In this document: positions 44,840 through 52,806 of the stretch, in pieces
Position numbering within the stretch: position 1 is the first letter of the stretch
Layout: every line of letters begins with the position of its first letter
From: Bacteroidales bacterium
GTDB taxonomy: Bacteria; Bacteroidota; Bacteroidia; Bacteroidales; UBA932
Reading direction: 5' to 3'
DNA: 64,000 bases
NCBI GenBank assembly: GCA_015060445.1
Contig: SUYL01000067.1
Location: 48,085-112,084, forward strand
The notes under the pieces: model-generated
Seen by the model: only the letters and a program-made list of their open reading frames with translations
What the model was told of the DNA's origin: nothing
Databases searched by the model: none
Program-made: the position numbers and the translations under genes

Positions 44840-45325
44840 ATGACACCTGAACAGGCTTTGGCAAGGCTGCAGCAGCAGTGCAGCAGGAGTGAGCATTCAA
44901 CGGGGCAGGTGAGGAGCAGGCTTAAACGTTGGGATGCGAAGGAGCGTATGCAGGGAAGACCTGGGTTTTCTGCAATTCAGATGGACGATATTGTTGCGTC
45001 TTTGGTTAAGGAGCGGTTCGTTGATGATTCCCGTTTTGCCGGTGCGTATGTGAGGGATAAGGCGAGATTTGCAAAGTGGGGGCCGGCAAAGATAAAATAT
45101 AACCTTAAGATGCTTGGTGTTGAAGAGGGGATCATTAAAGATGCTCTGGAGGAAAATGGAGAGATGTTTGTTCAGGATGCTCTTAGAGAACTGGCGGTGA
45201 GAAAATGGAAAAGCATGAAGCAGGAGACGGATGTTTATATGAAAAGGGCCAAACTGGTGAGATTCCTGGTTGGAAGGGGATTTTCATACAGTCAAATTAT
45301 GGAGTTTATGAAGGATTTGGGGTAG
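44840..45325 (+). CDS. recX: Regulatory protein RecX
   Basis: 161 residues from ATG 44840 (MTPEQALARLQQQCSR), which lies 4 bases after the patatin stop; an earlier start would overlap it. Three-helix RecX repeats are visible: GQVRSRLKRWD, IVASLVKERFVDDSRFAGAYVRDKARFAKWGPAKI in parts, and VRFLVGRGFSYSQIMEFM. RecX binds the RecA filament groove and limits its growth. Placement in an operon with rlmN and an outer-membrane lipase, not with recA, is unusual. Confidence 0.9.
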   Translation: MTPEQALARLQQQCSRSEHSTGQVRSRLKRWDAKERMQGRPGFSAIQMDDIVASLVKERFVDDSRFAGAYVRDKARFAKWGPAKIKYNLKMLGVEEGIIKDALEENGEMFVQDALRELAVRKWKSMKQETDVYMKRAKLVRFLVGRGFSYSQIMEFMKDLG

Positions 45326-45334
45326 TTTTTTTAT

Positions 45335-45342
45335 TACCTTTG
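45335..45342 (+). promoter_or_regulatory. -7 box of prfB
   Basis: TACCTTTG, exact TAnnTTTG, 27 bases before ATG 45370. Confidence 0.6.
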
Positions 45343-45369
45343 CATTTATACAATTATTATTTGTAAGAT

Positions 45370-46429
45370 ATGAGCAGTTTTAATGAGCGCCTGGATGCGC
45401 TAAGGAGGTCTCTTTGACTATGCCGGGAAGAAGGCAGATGTACAGGAGAAGGAGAAAATAAGCACTTCGGAAGGCTTTTGGGATGATCCCAAAGAGGCGG
45501 AGGCATTCCTCAAGAAGTTGTCGGGAGTAAAATATTGGGTAAATTCATTGGATGCGGTTGCACAGGCTTTGGAGGAGGTGGAACTGTTGAGGGAAATGGG
45601 GGCTTCTGATGAAGAGATAGAGGTGGAGAACGGCAAGATTGATTCTATGCTGGGGGAACTTGAACTCAAGAGCATGTTGGGTGAGGAGGGAGACAACCTT
45701 GGTGCCCTTTTGAAGATAAACTCGGGTGCCGGAGGTACGGAGAGCAACGACTGGAGCAGCATGCTGCTGAGGATGTATACCAGGTGGGGAGAGAGAAACG
45801 GTTACAAGGTTACCGTATATGATGTTCTGGAGGGTGATGAGGCTGGTATAAAATCTGCTACCATTGAGTTTGAGGGAGATTTTGCGTACGGATATCTAAA
45901 GAGTGAGAACGGTGTGCACAGGATGGTGAGGATATCTCCATTCAATGCCCAGGGCAAGAGGCAGACAACATTCTCTTCAGTATTTGTGTATCCGTTGGTG
46001 GATGATTCAATAGAGATTGTCATAAACCCTTCTGATCTTGAGTGGGATACTTTCCGCTCGAGCGGTGCGGGGGGGCAGAATGTGAACAAGGTAGAGACAG
46101 GTGTGAGGGTAAAGCATATCCCGAGCGGTATTGTTGTTGAAAATACCGAAACCCGTTCACAGTTGGACAACAGGCAGAACGCATTGAGGATATTGAAGTC
46201 GCACCTTTATGAGATAGAACTTGCCAAGAAGAGGGCAAAGCAGGCTGAACTGGAGGGGCAGAAGAAGAGGATTGAGTGGGGTTCGCAGATAAGGAGTTAT
46301 GTGCTCCATCCGTACAAGATGGTAAAGGACCTGAGGACAGGATGTGAGACTTCAGATACCGCCGCAGTTCTGGACGGTGACCTTAATGAGTTCATGAGAA
46401 GTTATTTGATGGAGAATACAAAACAATAA
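45370..46429 (+). CDS. prfB: Peptide chain release factor 2, expressed by programmed +1 frameshift
   Basis: RF2 ends translation at UGA and UAA. The start frame gives 15 codons from ATG 45370 ([15 protein letters not shown]) and meets TGA at 45415; skipping T45415 continues with GAC at 45416 in the frame that ends at 46429, for 352 residues in total. The join is 45370..45414 with 45416..46429. The protein has the RF2 anticodon-like SPF in [12 protein letters not shown], and GGQ in [11 protein letters not shown]. The shift site is the classical CTT TGA C with AGGAGG three bases upstream, the same geometry as in E. coli. RF2 level thus controls its own synthesis. A conventional gene finder would start too late, at 45518. 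Confidence 0.95.
45403..45418 (+). promoter_or_regulatory. prfB programmed +1 frameshift site with internal SD
   Basis: AGGAGG (45403-45408), TCT spacer, CTT slippery codon, TGA stop (45415-45417), then C. Spacing and context match the canonical RF2 site. Confidence 0.92.
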
Positions 46430-46449
46430 TAAATACACTTATATATATT

Positions 46450-48081
46450 ATGGAATTTGTTTATAAAGAGATGTTCCCTATGGGGAAAGATACCACTGAG
46501 TATCATCTTCTCACAAAAGATTATGTTTCTGTAGAGAAATTCGGTGACAAGGAGTTCCTTAAGGTTGATCCTGAGGGGTTGAGGCTTCTTGCAAGAGAGG
46601 CTATGCATGATGTTTCATTCATGTTGCGTCCTGAACACAATGAGATGGTTGCAAAGATCCTTTCGGACCCTGAGAGCAGCGATAATGACAAAGCAGTTGC
46701 AATTCAGATGCTTATGAATGCAGATGTTTCTGCAAAAGGGCAACTTCCTTTTTGCCAGGATACAGGTACTGCTACAATCGTAGCCAAGAAAGGACAGTTT
46801 GTATTTACCGGTGGCGGTGATGAGGAGGCTCTTTCTCACGGTGTATTTGATACATATACCAATGATAACCTGAGATATTCGCAGAATGTTCCGTTGGATA
46901 TGTACAATGAGAAGAACACAGGATGCAACCTCCCTGCACAGATTGACATTTTTGCAACTGACGGCAATGAGTACAAATTCCTCTTTGTTGCCAAAGGTGG
47001 TGGAAGTGCAAACAAGACATACCTTTTCCAGGAGACCAAGGCACTTATTACTCCTGACAAACTTGAACCATATTTGGTTGAGAAAATGAAGACTTTGGGT
47101 ACTGCAGCATGTCCTCCATACCATATTGCATTTGTAATTGGCGGAACTTCTGCAGAGTTGAACCTTAAGACTGTAAAACTTGCTTCAACAAAATATTATG
47201 ATTCACTTCCAACCTCAGCAAGTGAGGAAGGTTACGCATTCAGGGATGTTGAGATGGAGAAACGCCTTCTTAAGGCAGCGCATTGCCTTGGTATAGGTGC
47301 CCAGTTCGGAGGTAAATACTTTGCTCACGATATCAGAGTAATACGTCTTCCTCGCCACGGTGCTTCTTGCCCTGTAGGTATGGGTGTAAGTTGCAGCGCA
47401 GACAGAAACGTTAAGGCCAAGATCAATAAGGACGGTATCTGGCTTGAGACACTTGATGCAAATCCTGCACGCCTTATCCCTGAGCAGTATCTTTCAGGTT
47501 CTGCTTTGGCAAAAGGTGTAAAGGTTGACCTTAACCGCCCTATGAAGGAGATTCTTGAGCAGTTGAGCCAGTATCCTGTATCTACATTCCTTCTTTTGAA
47601 CGGTACTATTATAGTAGGTAGGGATATTGCCCATGCAAAACTCAAAGAGAGAATTGACAAGGGGGAGGGACTTCCTGAGTATATAAAGAACCATCCTATT
47701 TATTATGCAGGCCCTGCAAAAACTCCTAAGGGGATGGCCAGCGGTTCATTTGGCCCTACAACAGCAGGCCGTATGGACAGTTATGTAGATCTTTTCCAGG
47801 AGAATGGCGGCAGCATGATAATGATTGCCAAAGGAAACAGAAGCCAGCAGGTAACAGATGCATGCCACAAACATGGCGGTTTCTATCTTGGAAGTATAGG
47901 TGGTCCTGCAGCAATCCTTGCCAAGGAGAACATCAAGAGCGTAGAGTGCGTTGAGTATCCTGAGTTGGGTATGGAGGCTATCTGGAAAATTGAGGTTGAG
48001 AACTTCCCTGCATTCATCCTTGTAGATGATAAAGGAAATGACTTTTTCTCTCAGATAAGACCAATCTGCTGTAAAGATTGA
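46450..48081 (+). CDS. Class I fumarate hydratase ([4Fe-4S])
   Basis: Interconverts fumarate and malate in the reductive branch of the TCA cycle, important for fumarate respiration in Bacteroidales. 543 residues, alpha and beta domains fused as in FumA/FumB. Cluster cysteines lie in [13 protein letters not shown] (about 99-111) and [18 protein letters not shown] (about 311-326 region); the beta domain shows [19 protein letters not shown]. The start at 46450 is 20 bases after the prfB stop. Confidence 0.95.
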   Translation: MEFVYKEMFPMGKDTTEYHLLTKDYVSVEKFGDKEFLKVDPEGLRLLAREAMHDVSFMLRPEHNEMVAKILSDPESSDNDKAVAIQMLMNADVSAKGQLPFCQDTGTATIVAKKGQFVFTGGGDEEALSHGVFDTYTNDNLRYSQNVPLDMYNEKNTGCNLPAQIDIFATDGNEYKFLFVAKGGGSANKTYLFQETKALITPDKLEPYLVEKMKTLGTAACPPYHIAFVIGGTSAELNLKTVKLASTKYYDSLPTSASEEGYAFRDVEMEKRLLKAAHCLGIGAQFGGKYFAHDIRVIRLPRHGASCPVGMGVSCSADRNVKAKINKDGIWLETLDANPARLIPEQYLSGSALAKGVKVDLNRPMKEILEQLSQYPVSTFLLLNGTIIVGRDIAHAKLKERIDKGEGLPEYIKNHPIYYAGPAKTPKGMASGSFGPTTAGRMDSYVDLFQENGGSMIMIAKGNRSQQVTDACHKHGGFYLGSIGGPAAILAKENIKSVECVEYPELGMEAIWKIEVENFPAFILVDDKGNDFFSQIRPICCKD

Positions 48082-48106
48082 GCATTACACAAATGTTAAA
48101 ATTATA

Positions 48107-48143
48107 TACGGGGAGTGTCGGTCGAGATGCTCCCCGTATTTGT
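48107..48143 (+). terminator. Probable terminator after fumarase
   Basis: TACGGGGAG (48107-48115) pairs with CTCCCCGTA (48130-48138), loop of 14 bases, short T-rich tail. Confidence 0.6.
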
Positions 48144-48297
48144 TGGTAATCAGGAGGTATGGAATATCATTTATAGGGGCTGGAGAAAATATCGGGAGGA
48201 GAGGAGAAATATGAAGGAATTTTTACAGTTTTTTTTGGCTACATGGTAAAAAATGCATACCTTAGCGGCTGGTTTTAATGTGAAATACTATCGTTGA

Positions 48298-49578
48298 ATG
48301 GGTAAAAAACGCGCTCAGAAGGCCTCCAGAAGCATGTTTTTAGTGCTTTTGATGTCTGTGTGGCCGCTTTTCGCGGTTGCCCAGAGTGGCAATGATGTAG
48401 TGGATTTTCTCATTGGACAGGGGTTTGAAAATGTAAGTTGGGCAGAAAATGGAGAGGAGAGAGTTTATGTTGTAGAGAATTCTGCATATAGGCTGAGCGG
48501 TGTTGGAATAGGTGTGGCACTGGATGAGATTCAGAAGCATGGTCTGCCAGTGGATGGCAAAAGATGCCGGCTTATAGTTTTGGACAACAATGTACCTATG
48601 ATCTCCCTCTGGTGCGTAGCAGCCGCAGGTAAGGAGGTTACCAGGAACGACTGGAAAGTGGGGTATGATTTGGGGGAGAGTTGGGAACTGGTAAAGAAGG
48701 AGAAGAGGTACAACAGTTCTTTGTTTAAAGTTGATGTCCTTGTATATCCTGAGTTCAACTTCAGGAACAGCAGACTTTCCAGACCATACCAGGTGAGGTT
48801 CAATATGAACCCAACAGTTCAGGTCTCGCTTTGGAAAGGTGGAAAGGTGAATGCCCAGATTATAGTTCCTGTGGTGAATGACTACGGATACAAGTATGAT
48901 GATGTACGTCCTGGCTTTTTGACAGTGTCCCAGACAGTAAGGTTGCCTTACAATGTTTTTGTAACAGGAACAGTTGGTTTCTTCAACAACAATAGGGCAG
49001 GGTTTGACCTTCAGGCAGAGTATCATCCTTCGTTCATTGAACAGTTGAAGGGGAGGTTCTGGATTGATGGAAGAGTAAGTTACACCGTTTGGGGTGAATG
49101 GGGAGAATGGGAATACTTTAACGGAATAAGGAATGTAAATCCTTTCAAATTCGGTTACAGTAAAGATGATGATAAAATAACAGGACAGTTGGGGGTAAAC
49201 TACTATTGGGCAAAATACAATACCCAGTTGGCATTTAGAGGCGAGTCGTTTTTGGGGGGTGACTGCGGATACAGGTTTGACATGATCAGACACTTCAGGT
49301 ATTGTTCAATTGGTTTTTATGGGACCTACATCCCTTCGGACTGGTGGAATGACGGAATCAATGCAGGTTTCAGGTTCCAGATAACCTTGCCTCCATACAA
49401 GTACAAGAGGAAAGGGTATATACCAAGGGTGATGCCTAGCAGGAACTGGGGATTTGCATACAATGCGGCAGGAGCCTTTGTGTATGGACAGAGATTTAGA
49501 GCAAACATAGATGATAATATAAGTAACAACATAAAGTATAACCCTTATTATTTAAAATCTGAATTACTGAATTTTTAA
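48298..49578 (+). CDS. Outer-membrane protein, possibly YjbH C-terminal-like
   Basis: 426 residues. Signal peptide (SMFLVLLMSVWPLFAVAQ) followed by a small soluble part (DFLIGQGFENVSWAENGEERVYV in pieces) and, from about residue 140, alternating aromatic strands like a beta-barrel (VRFNMNPTVQVSLWKGG, LPYNVFVTGTVGFFNNN, RFWIDGRVSYTVWGEWGEW, DWWNDGINAGFRFQITLP). The last segment resembles the C-terminal half of YjbH-type exopolysaccharide-export proteins; the match is by eye only. It begins a four-gene cluster with a His-rich lipoprotein, a second YjbH-like protein and OmpA. Confidence 0.6.
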   Translation: MGKKRAQKASRSMFLVLLMSVWPLFAVAQSGNDVVDFLIGQGFENVSWAENGEERVYVVENSAYRLSGVGIGVALDEIQKHGLPVDGKRCRLIVLDNNVPMISLWCVAAAGKEVTRNDWKVGYDLGESWELVKKEKRYNSSLFKVDVLVYPEFNFRNSRLSRPYQVRFNMNPTVQVSLWKGGKVNAQIIVPVVNDYGYKYDDVRPGFLTVSQTVRLPYNVFVTGTVGFFNNNRAGFDLQAEYHPSFIEQLKGRFWIDGRVSYTVWGEWGEWEYFNGIRNVNPFKFGYSKDDDKITGQLGVNYYWAKYNTQLAFRGESFLGGDCGYRFDMIRHFRYCSIGFYGTYIPSDWWNDGINAGFRFQITLPPYKYKRKGYIPRVMPSRNWGFAYNAAGAFVYGQRFRANIDDNISNNIKYNPYYLKSELLNF

Positions 49579-49598
49579 TAATATTAATTTAATTTAAG

Positions 49599-50756
49599 AT
49601 GCAAATGAAAAAATCATTCTTCGGTTTCAGTGCAAAAGTTGCAATGGCCGTTTTAGCAGTTTGTTCTTTTGTACTTACAAGCTGTTATGAGAAATCACCA
49701 ATTGCAAAGACTCCGTCGGAGTATCATGTAGTTGGTTCAGTTTATGATGCTGAGACAGGTAAAGTTATCTCAGATGCCAAAGTTACTTTGGATGGTCAGT
49801 CTGTTTCAAGCACTTTCAACATCAAGTTGAGCGGGTATGTTTCATCAGTAACTGTTGCAGCAACTGCTGAGGGTTACCTTCCAGGCAGCAGAACTGTTGC
49901 TATCCAGAAATTGGGTGATTACAACCAGGTTAGCGTAACTTCAGTTGACTTGGCATTGGTTAAGGTTCCTGTAACTCCTGAGGATCCAGATGATCCTACA
50001 CCAGACGATCCTACACCAGATGATCCACAGCCAGAAGAGCCAGTCCTTGAGGCAGGTGATATAGTTGTTGGCAACGCTGGTTTGACAGCAGAGGCAGTTA
50101 AAGCATTGTTCGGTATCACTTTCGGTGATGTAGCCGTAAACGAGGAGGGTCTTGTTGAGGTATTTGCTCACTACAGCCTTGGTTCAGATGCTCACGGCAA
50201 CTTGCATTCTAACTTCCATGCAAACTTCAACCCAACTCACGTTAACCACCTTAACCACACTAACGCTACAACCAATTCACCTCTATTTGTTGAGGATTCT
50301 TCATATGTTGGTTTCGTTGCAAATGTAAATGAGGGCTTGGCTGACTACCTTGAGACTGTTAAAGTAACTTGTATGGCAAAACTTAACACTGTATGGACTG
50401 GTACCCAGTACAAAGATTTCGCTTCTAACTATGTTCCTTTTGCAACTGTATTGAACAGGAACGGTGAGGCTATCTTGGCAGGTTTCTGCGTATGCAAAGA
50501 CTTTGAGTTGATAACTGTACCATTCACTCTTGACGGTGAGCAGATGAATGTAGTTGCTTTGAGAGCTTATGCAACTCATATCTCAGCAATTGAGGTTGAT
50601 GCACATGACAATCATGACAATCATGACAACCATGATAACCATGACAATCATAACAACCACGATAATCACGATAACCACGACAATCATCATAACAACCACG
50701 GTAACCACGGCGGTGCAACTGCTTGGGGTGGTGGTTCAAGTGTTGAAGGCGAGTAA
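49599..50756 (+). CDS. DUF3869-like lipoprotein with His/Asn/Asp-repeat tail
   Basis: 385 residues. The N-terminus (FSAKVAMAVLAVCSFVLTSC) is a lipoprotein signal like those of DUF3869 proteins. Residues about 40-125 look like a carboxypeptidase-regulatory-type beta domain (YHVVGSVYDAETGKVISDAKV). A Pro/Asp hinge follows (PEDPDDPTPDDPTPDD). A domain of unknown type (about 150-335) includes a His/Asn-rich patch (LHSNFHANFNPTHVNHLNH). The last 50 residues hold HDN units with 13 histidines, then a Gly/Ser end. The tail suggests metal binding (Zn, Ni or Cu), an inference. It sits between two YjbH-like genes. Confidence 0.75.
   Translation: MQMKKSFFGFSAKVAMAVLAVCSFVLTSCYEKSPIAKTPSEYHVVGSVYDAETGKVISDAKVTLDGQSVSSTFNIKLSGYVSSVTVAATAEGYLPGSRTVAIQKLGDYNQVSVTSVDLALVKVPVTPEDPDDPTPDDPTPDDPQPEEPVLEAGDIVVGNAGLTAEAVKALFGITFGDVAVNEEGLVEVFAHYSLGSDAHGNLHSNFHANFNPTHVNHLNHTNATTNSPLFVEDSSYVGFVANVNEGLADYLETVKVTCMAKLNTVWTGTQYKDFASNYVPFATVLNRNGEAILAGFCVCKDFELITVPFTLDGEQMNVVALRAYATHISAIEVDAHDNHDNHDNHDNHDNHNNHDNHDNHDNHHNNHGNHGGATAWGGGSSVEGE
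49990..50040 (+). repeat. Pro/Asp-coding short repeat (hinge)
   Basis: GATCCTACACCAGAC-type 15-base units repeat about three times, coding for DPTPD. Typical stalk or linker between surface domains. Confidence 0.7.
50602..50714 (+). repeat. 9-bp tandem repeat coding for His-Asp-Asn units
   Basis: CATGACAAT and variants (CAC/CAT, GAC/GAT/AAC, AAT/AAC) repeat about a dozen times. Third-base variation among units means the peptide is conserved beyond recent slippage. Confidence 0.85.
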
Positions 50757-50804
50757 TTTGATCTGAATTAAATTAATTTGAGAGGAAGTGCAATGCTTTA
50801 CCCT

Positions 50805-51551
50805 ATGAAGAAAATATTCCTTGCCGGACTATTCCTTTGCGTAAGCATTGCCCTCTCCGCTCAAATGACGCACGGCACAACAGGCCTTCTGAATGCTCCA
50901 TCTGCTGAGATGCAGGATTCAAAGACTGTAATGATAGGTGGAAATTATCTCCACGAGAAGTTGACACCTGATACATGGAATTATGGTACATACAACTATT
51001 TTGTAAATGCCACAATTTTCCCGTTCCTTGAGATAGCATATACTGCAACAATGTTCAAGGCCAAGACCATTGGAATTGGCTGGTTCCAGGATCCTGAAAA
51101 ATTCTGTAATCAGGACAGATATTTCTCTGCCAGATTGAGGGTTTTGAAAGAAGGGCAGTTCTGGAAGCATATGCCGGCAGTTGTATTGGGAACTTCCGAT
51201 CCTTATACAGAGTCTGGAGAGGGGCAGATTGCTTCAGCAGACGGCAACGGCTATTTCTGCAGGTTCTATGTTGCGGCAACAAAACATTTCCTTGTAGGAA
51301 CCGAGAGATTGGGAGTATCAGTTTCATATGTATACAACAACAGGAGATCGAACCACCTGAACGGCATTGCTGCCGGTGTTACATATGAACCGTCAATTAT
51401 TCCAAACTTGAGGGTCATTGCGGAATATGACAATATAAATTTCTCTGTGGGTGCGTCTTATTTGTTATTTGATCAATTGCATGCGCAATTTCAACTGCAA
51501 AGTTTGAAATACTTTACCGGCGGATTGTGTTACAAGATACACTTGAAGTAG
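50805..51551 (+). CDS. YjbH domain-containing outer-membrane protein
   Basis: About 248 residues from ATG 50805 (MKKIFLAGLFLCVSIALSAQ signal peptide); upstream TTG and ATG starts lack sense. The body has the YjbH opening GTTGLLNAPSAEMQDSKTV, then YNYFVNATIFPFLEIAYTATM, and ends with strand-rich LRVIAEYDNINFSVGASYLLF. YjbH proteins of Enterobacteria are large outer-membrane proteins needed for exopolysaccharide export; here the family seems split, with this short piece and the larger first gene of the cluster. Confidence 0.75.
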   Translation: MKKIFLAGLFLCVSIALSAQMTHGTTGLLNAPSAEMQDSKTVMIGGNYLHEKLTPDTWNYGTYNYFVNATIFPFLEIAYTATMFKAKTIGIGWFQDPEKFCNQDRYFSARLRVLKEGQFWKHMPAVVLGTSDPYTESGEGQIASADGNGYFCRFYVAATKHFLVGTERLGVSVSYVYNNRRSNHLNGIAAGVTYEPSIIPNLRVIAEYDNINFSVGASYLLFDQLHAQFQLQSLKYFTGGLCYKIHLK

Positions 51552-51597
51552 CCGGTAGGTAAAACATAAGAATATTAATATTTAAAAAACTAAAATA

Positions 51598-52722
51598 ATG
51601 AAAAGCAAATTAGTAATCCTTTCTTTGATGTTGGCTGGTATTGCAACAATTGCTACAGCTCAGACAAAAAGCAGATACTATGCTGAGAGCGCAAAAGACA
51701 ACTACTTTATCAGTGTAGGTGTTGGCGGTCAGATGATTGTTAATCCAAATGCTTCTGACAACAGCATTACTCCAGCATTCAATATTTCTGTAGGTAAATT
51801 GATTAACCCAGTATGGGGTGTTAGAGGTATGGTTTCAGGTTTCAACCAGAAATTGTACACAGCTTACAATCTTGAGAATGCTCAGGAGTTGAAAGAGACA
51901 GTTGTAACTTTGAGAGCTGAGGGTTTGCTTAACCTTTCAAGCGCTTTCGCCGGTTACAATCCAGATAGAAAAGTAGAGGCATACGCATTCATGGGTCCTG
52001 CTTTGCAGTTGGCAAAAGCACAGATTGGTGAGGATGACGGTATGAAGGCTCTTATCAGCGGTTCACTAGGTTTGGGCGCTGCTTATAATATCAACTCTAA
52101 CTGGGCTTTGAACCTTGAGGTTAGAGGTGAGGTAGCTGAGTCTGCATTCGGTGACTACAGCGAGACAGTTGCTAATGGTATTGTAGGTGCTACTTTTGGT
52201 GCTACTTACTATTTCGGTGGCAAAAAATTTGTTAAAGTTGCTAACGAGGCTCTTCTTGCTGCTGCTAACGGTGATATTAAGAAATACAAAGAGCTTTTGG
52301 CTGCTGAGCAGTCTAGCCACGCTGTAACTAAAGACGAGTTGGCTAAAGAGAGAGCTAAGAAACCAGTAGAGGTTGTTAAAGAGGTAGAGGTTGCTTACGC
52401 AGGTCCTAGGGCTATCTTCTTCACAATTGGAAGCGCTAAGATTGATTCTAAAGGTATGGTTAACATCAACCTTGCAGCTGACATCATGAAAGCTAACCCA
52501 GACGTTAAATATGTTGTTAACGGTTACGCTGACAAAGCTACAGGTTCTGCTAAGACTAACCAGAGAATCTCTGAGAAACGTGCTGAGGCTGTTTACAATG
52601 CACTTATCAAAGCTGGTGTAAGCGAGAGCCAGATTGAGTGGAAAGGCTTGGGCGGTCAGGCTAATATGTGGGATAACAGCCGTGCTCTTACAAGAGTTGT
52701 TGTTATTGAGAAAGCTAATTAA
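51598..52722 (+). CDS. OmpA-family outer-membrane protein
   Basis: 374 residues: signal peptide (VILSLMLAGIATIATA), an N-terminal eight-strand-type barrel to about residue 205, a short coiled linker (KYKELLAAEQSSHAVTKDEL) and a C-terminal OmpA domain that binds peptidoglycan (FFTIGSAKIDSKGMVNINLAADIM, YADKATGSAKTNQRISEKRAEAV). Codon choice differs from neighbours, with many GCT, AAA and GTT codons, as expected of a very abundant protein. It ends the four-gene cluster and is followed by a terminator. Confidence 0.92.
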   Translation: MKSKLVILSLMLAGIATIATAQTKSRYYAESAKDNYFISVGVGGQMIVNPNASDNSITPAFNISVGKLINPVWGVRGMVSGFNQKLYTAYNLENAQELKETVVTLRAEGLLNLSSAFAGYNPDRKVEAYAFMGPALQLAKAQIGEDDGMKALISGSLGLGAAYNINSNWALNLEVRGEVAESAFGDYSETVANGIVGATFGATYYFGGKKFVKVANEALLAAANGDIKKYKELLAAEQSSHAVTKDELAKERAKKPVEVVKEVEVAYAGPRAIFFTIGSAKIDSKGMVNINLAADIMKANPDVKYVVNGYADKATGSAKTNQRISEKRAEAVYNALIKAGVSESQIEWKGLGGQANMWDNSRALTRVVVIEKAN

Positions 52723-52743
52723 TTTTAGAATTTTACATATGGG

Positions 52744-52777
52744 AAAGAGGTTGTCATCCGGCAACCTCTTTTTTTAT
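52744..52777 (+). terminator. Terminator after ompA-like gene
   Basis: AAAGAGGTTG (52744-52753) with CAACCTCTTT (52762-52771), 8-base loop and a T-run that runs directly into the next promoter box. Confidence 0.88.
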
Positions 52778-52785
52778 TATTTTTG
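52778..52785 (+). promoter_or_regulatory. -7 box of the ABC-F gene
   Basis: TATTTTTG, TAnnTTTG match, immediately after the previous T-tract and 21 bases before ATG 52807. Confidence 0.6.
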
Positions 52786-52806
52786 CACCACTTAACCGGT
52801 ATATTT

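Noticed and set aside
45370..45417. In-frame TGA at codon 16 of prfB read as a nonsense mutation or pseudogene
   Set aside because: The CTT-TGA-C context with upstream AGGAGG is the canonical RF2 autoregulatory frameshift, and the rest of the protein is intact.
50524..50739. Minus-strand Cys/His/Tyr-rich frame opposite the His-rich tail
   Set aside because: Mirror of the HDN repeat; no start context and the plus-strand gene is well supported.
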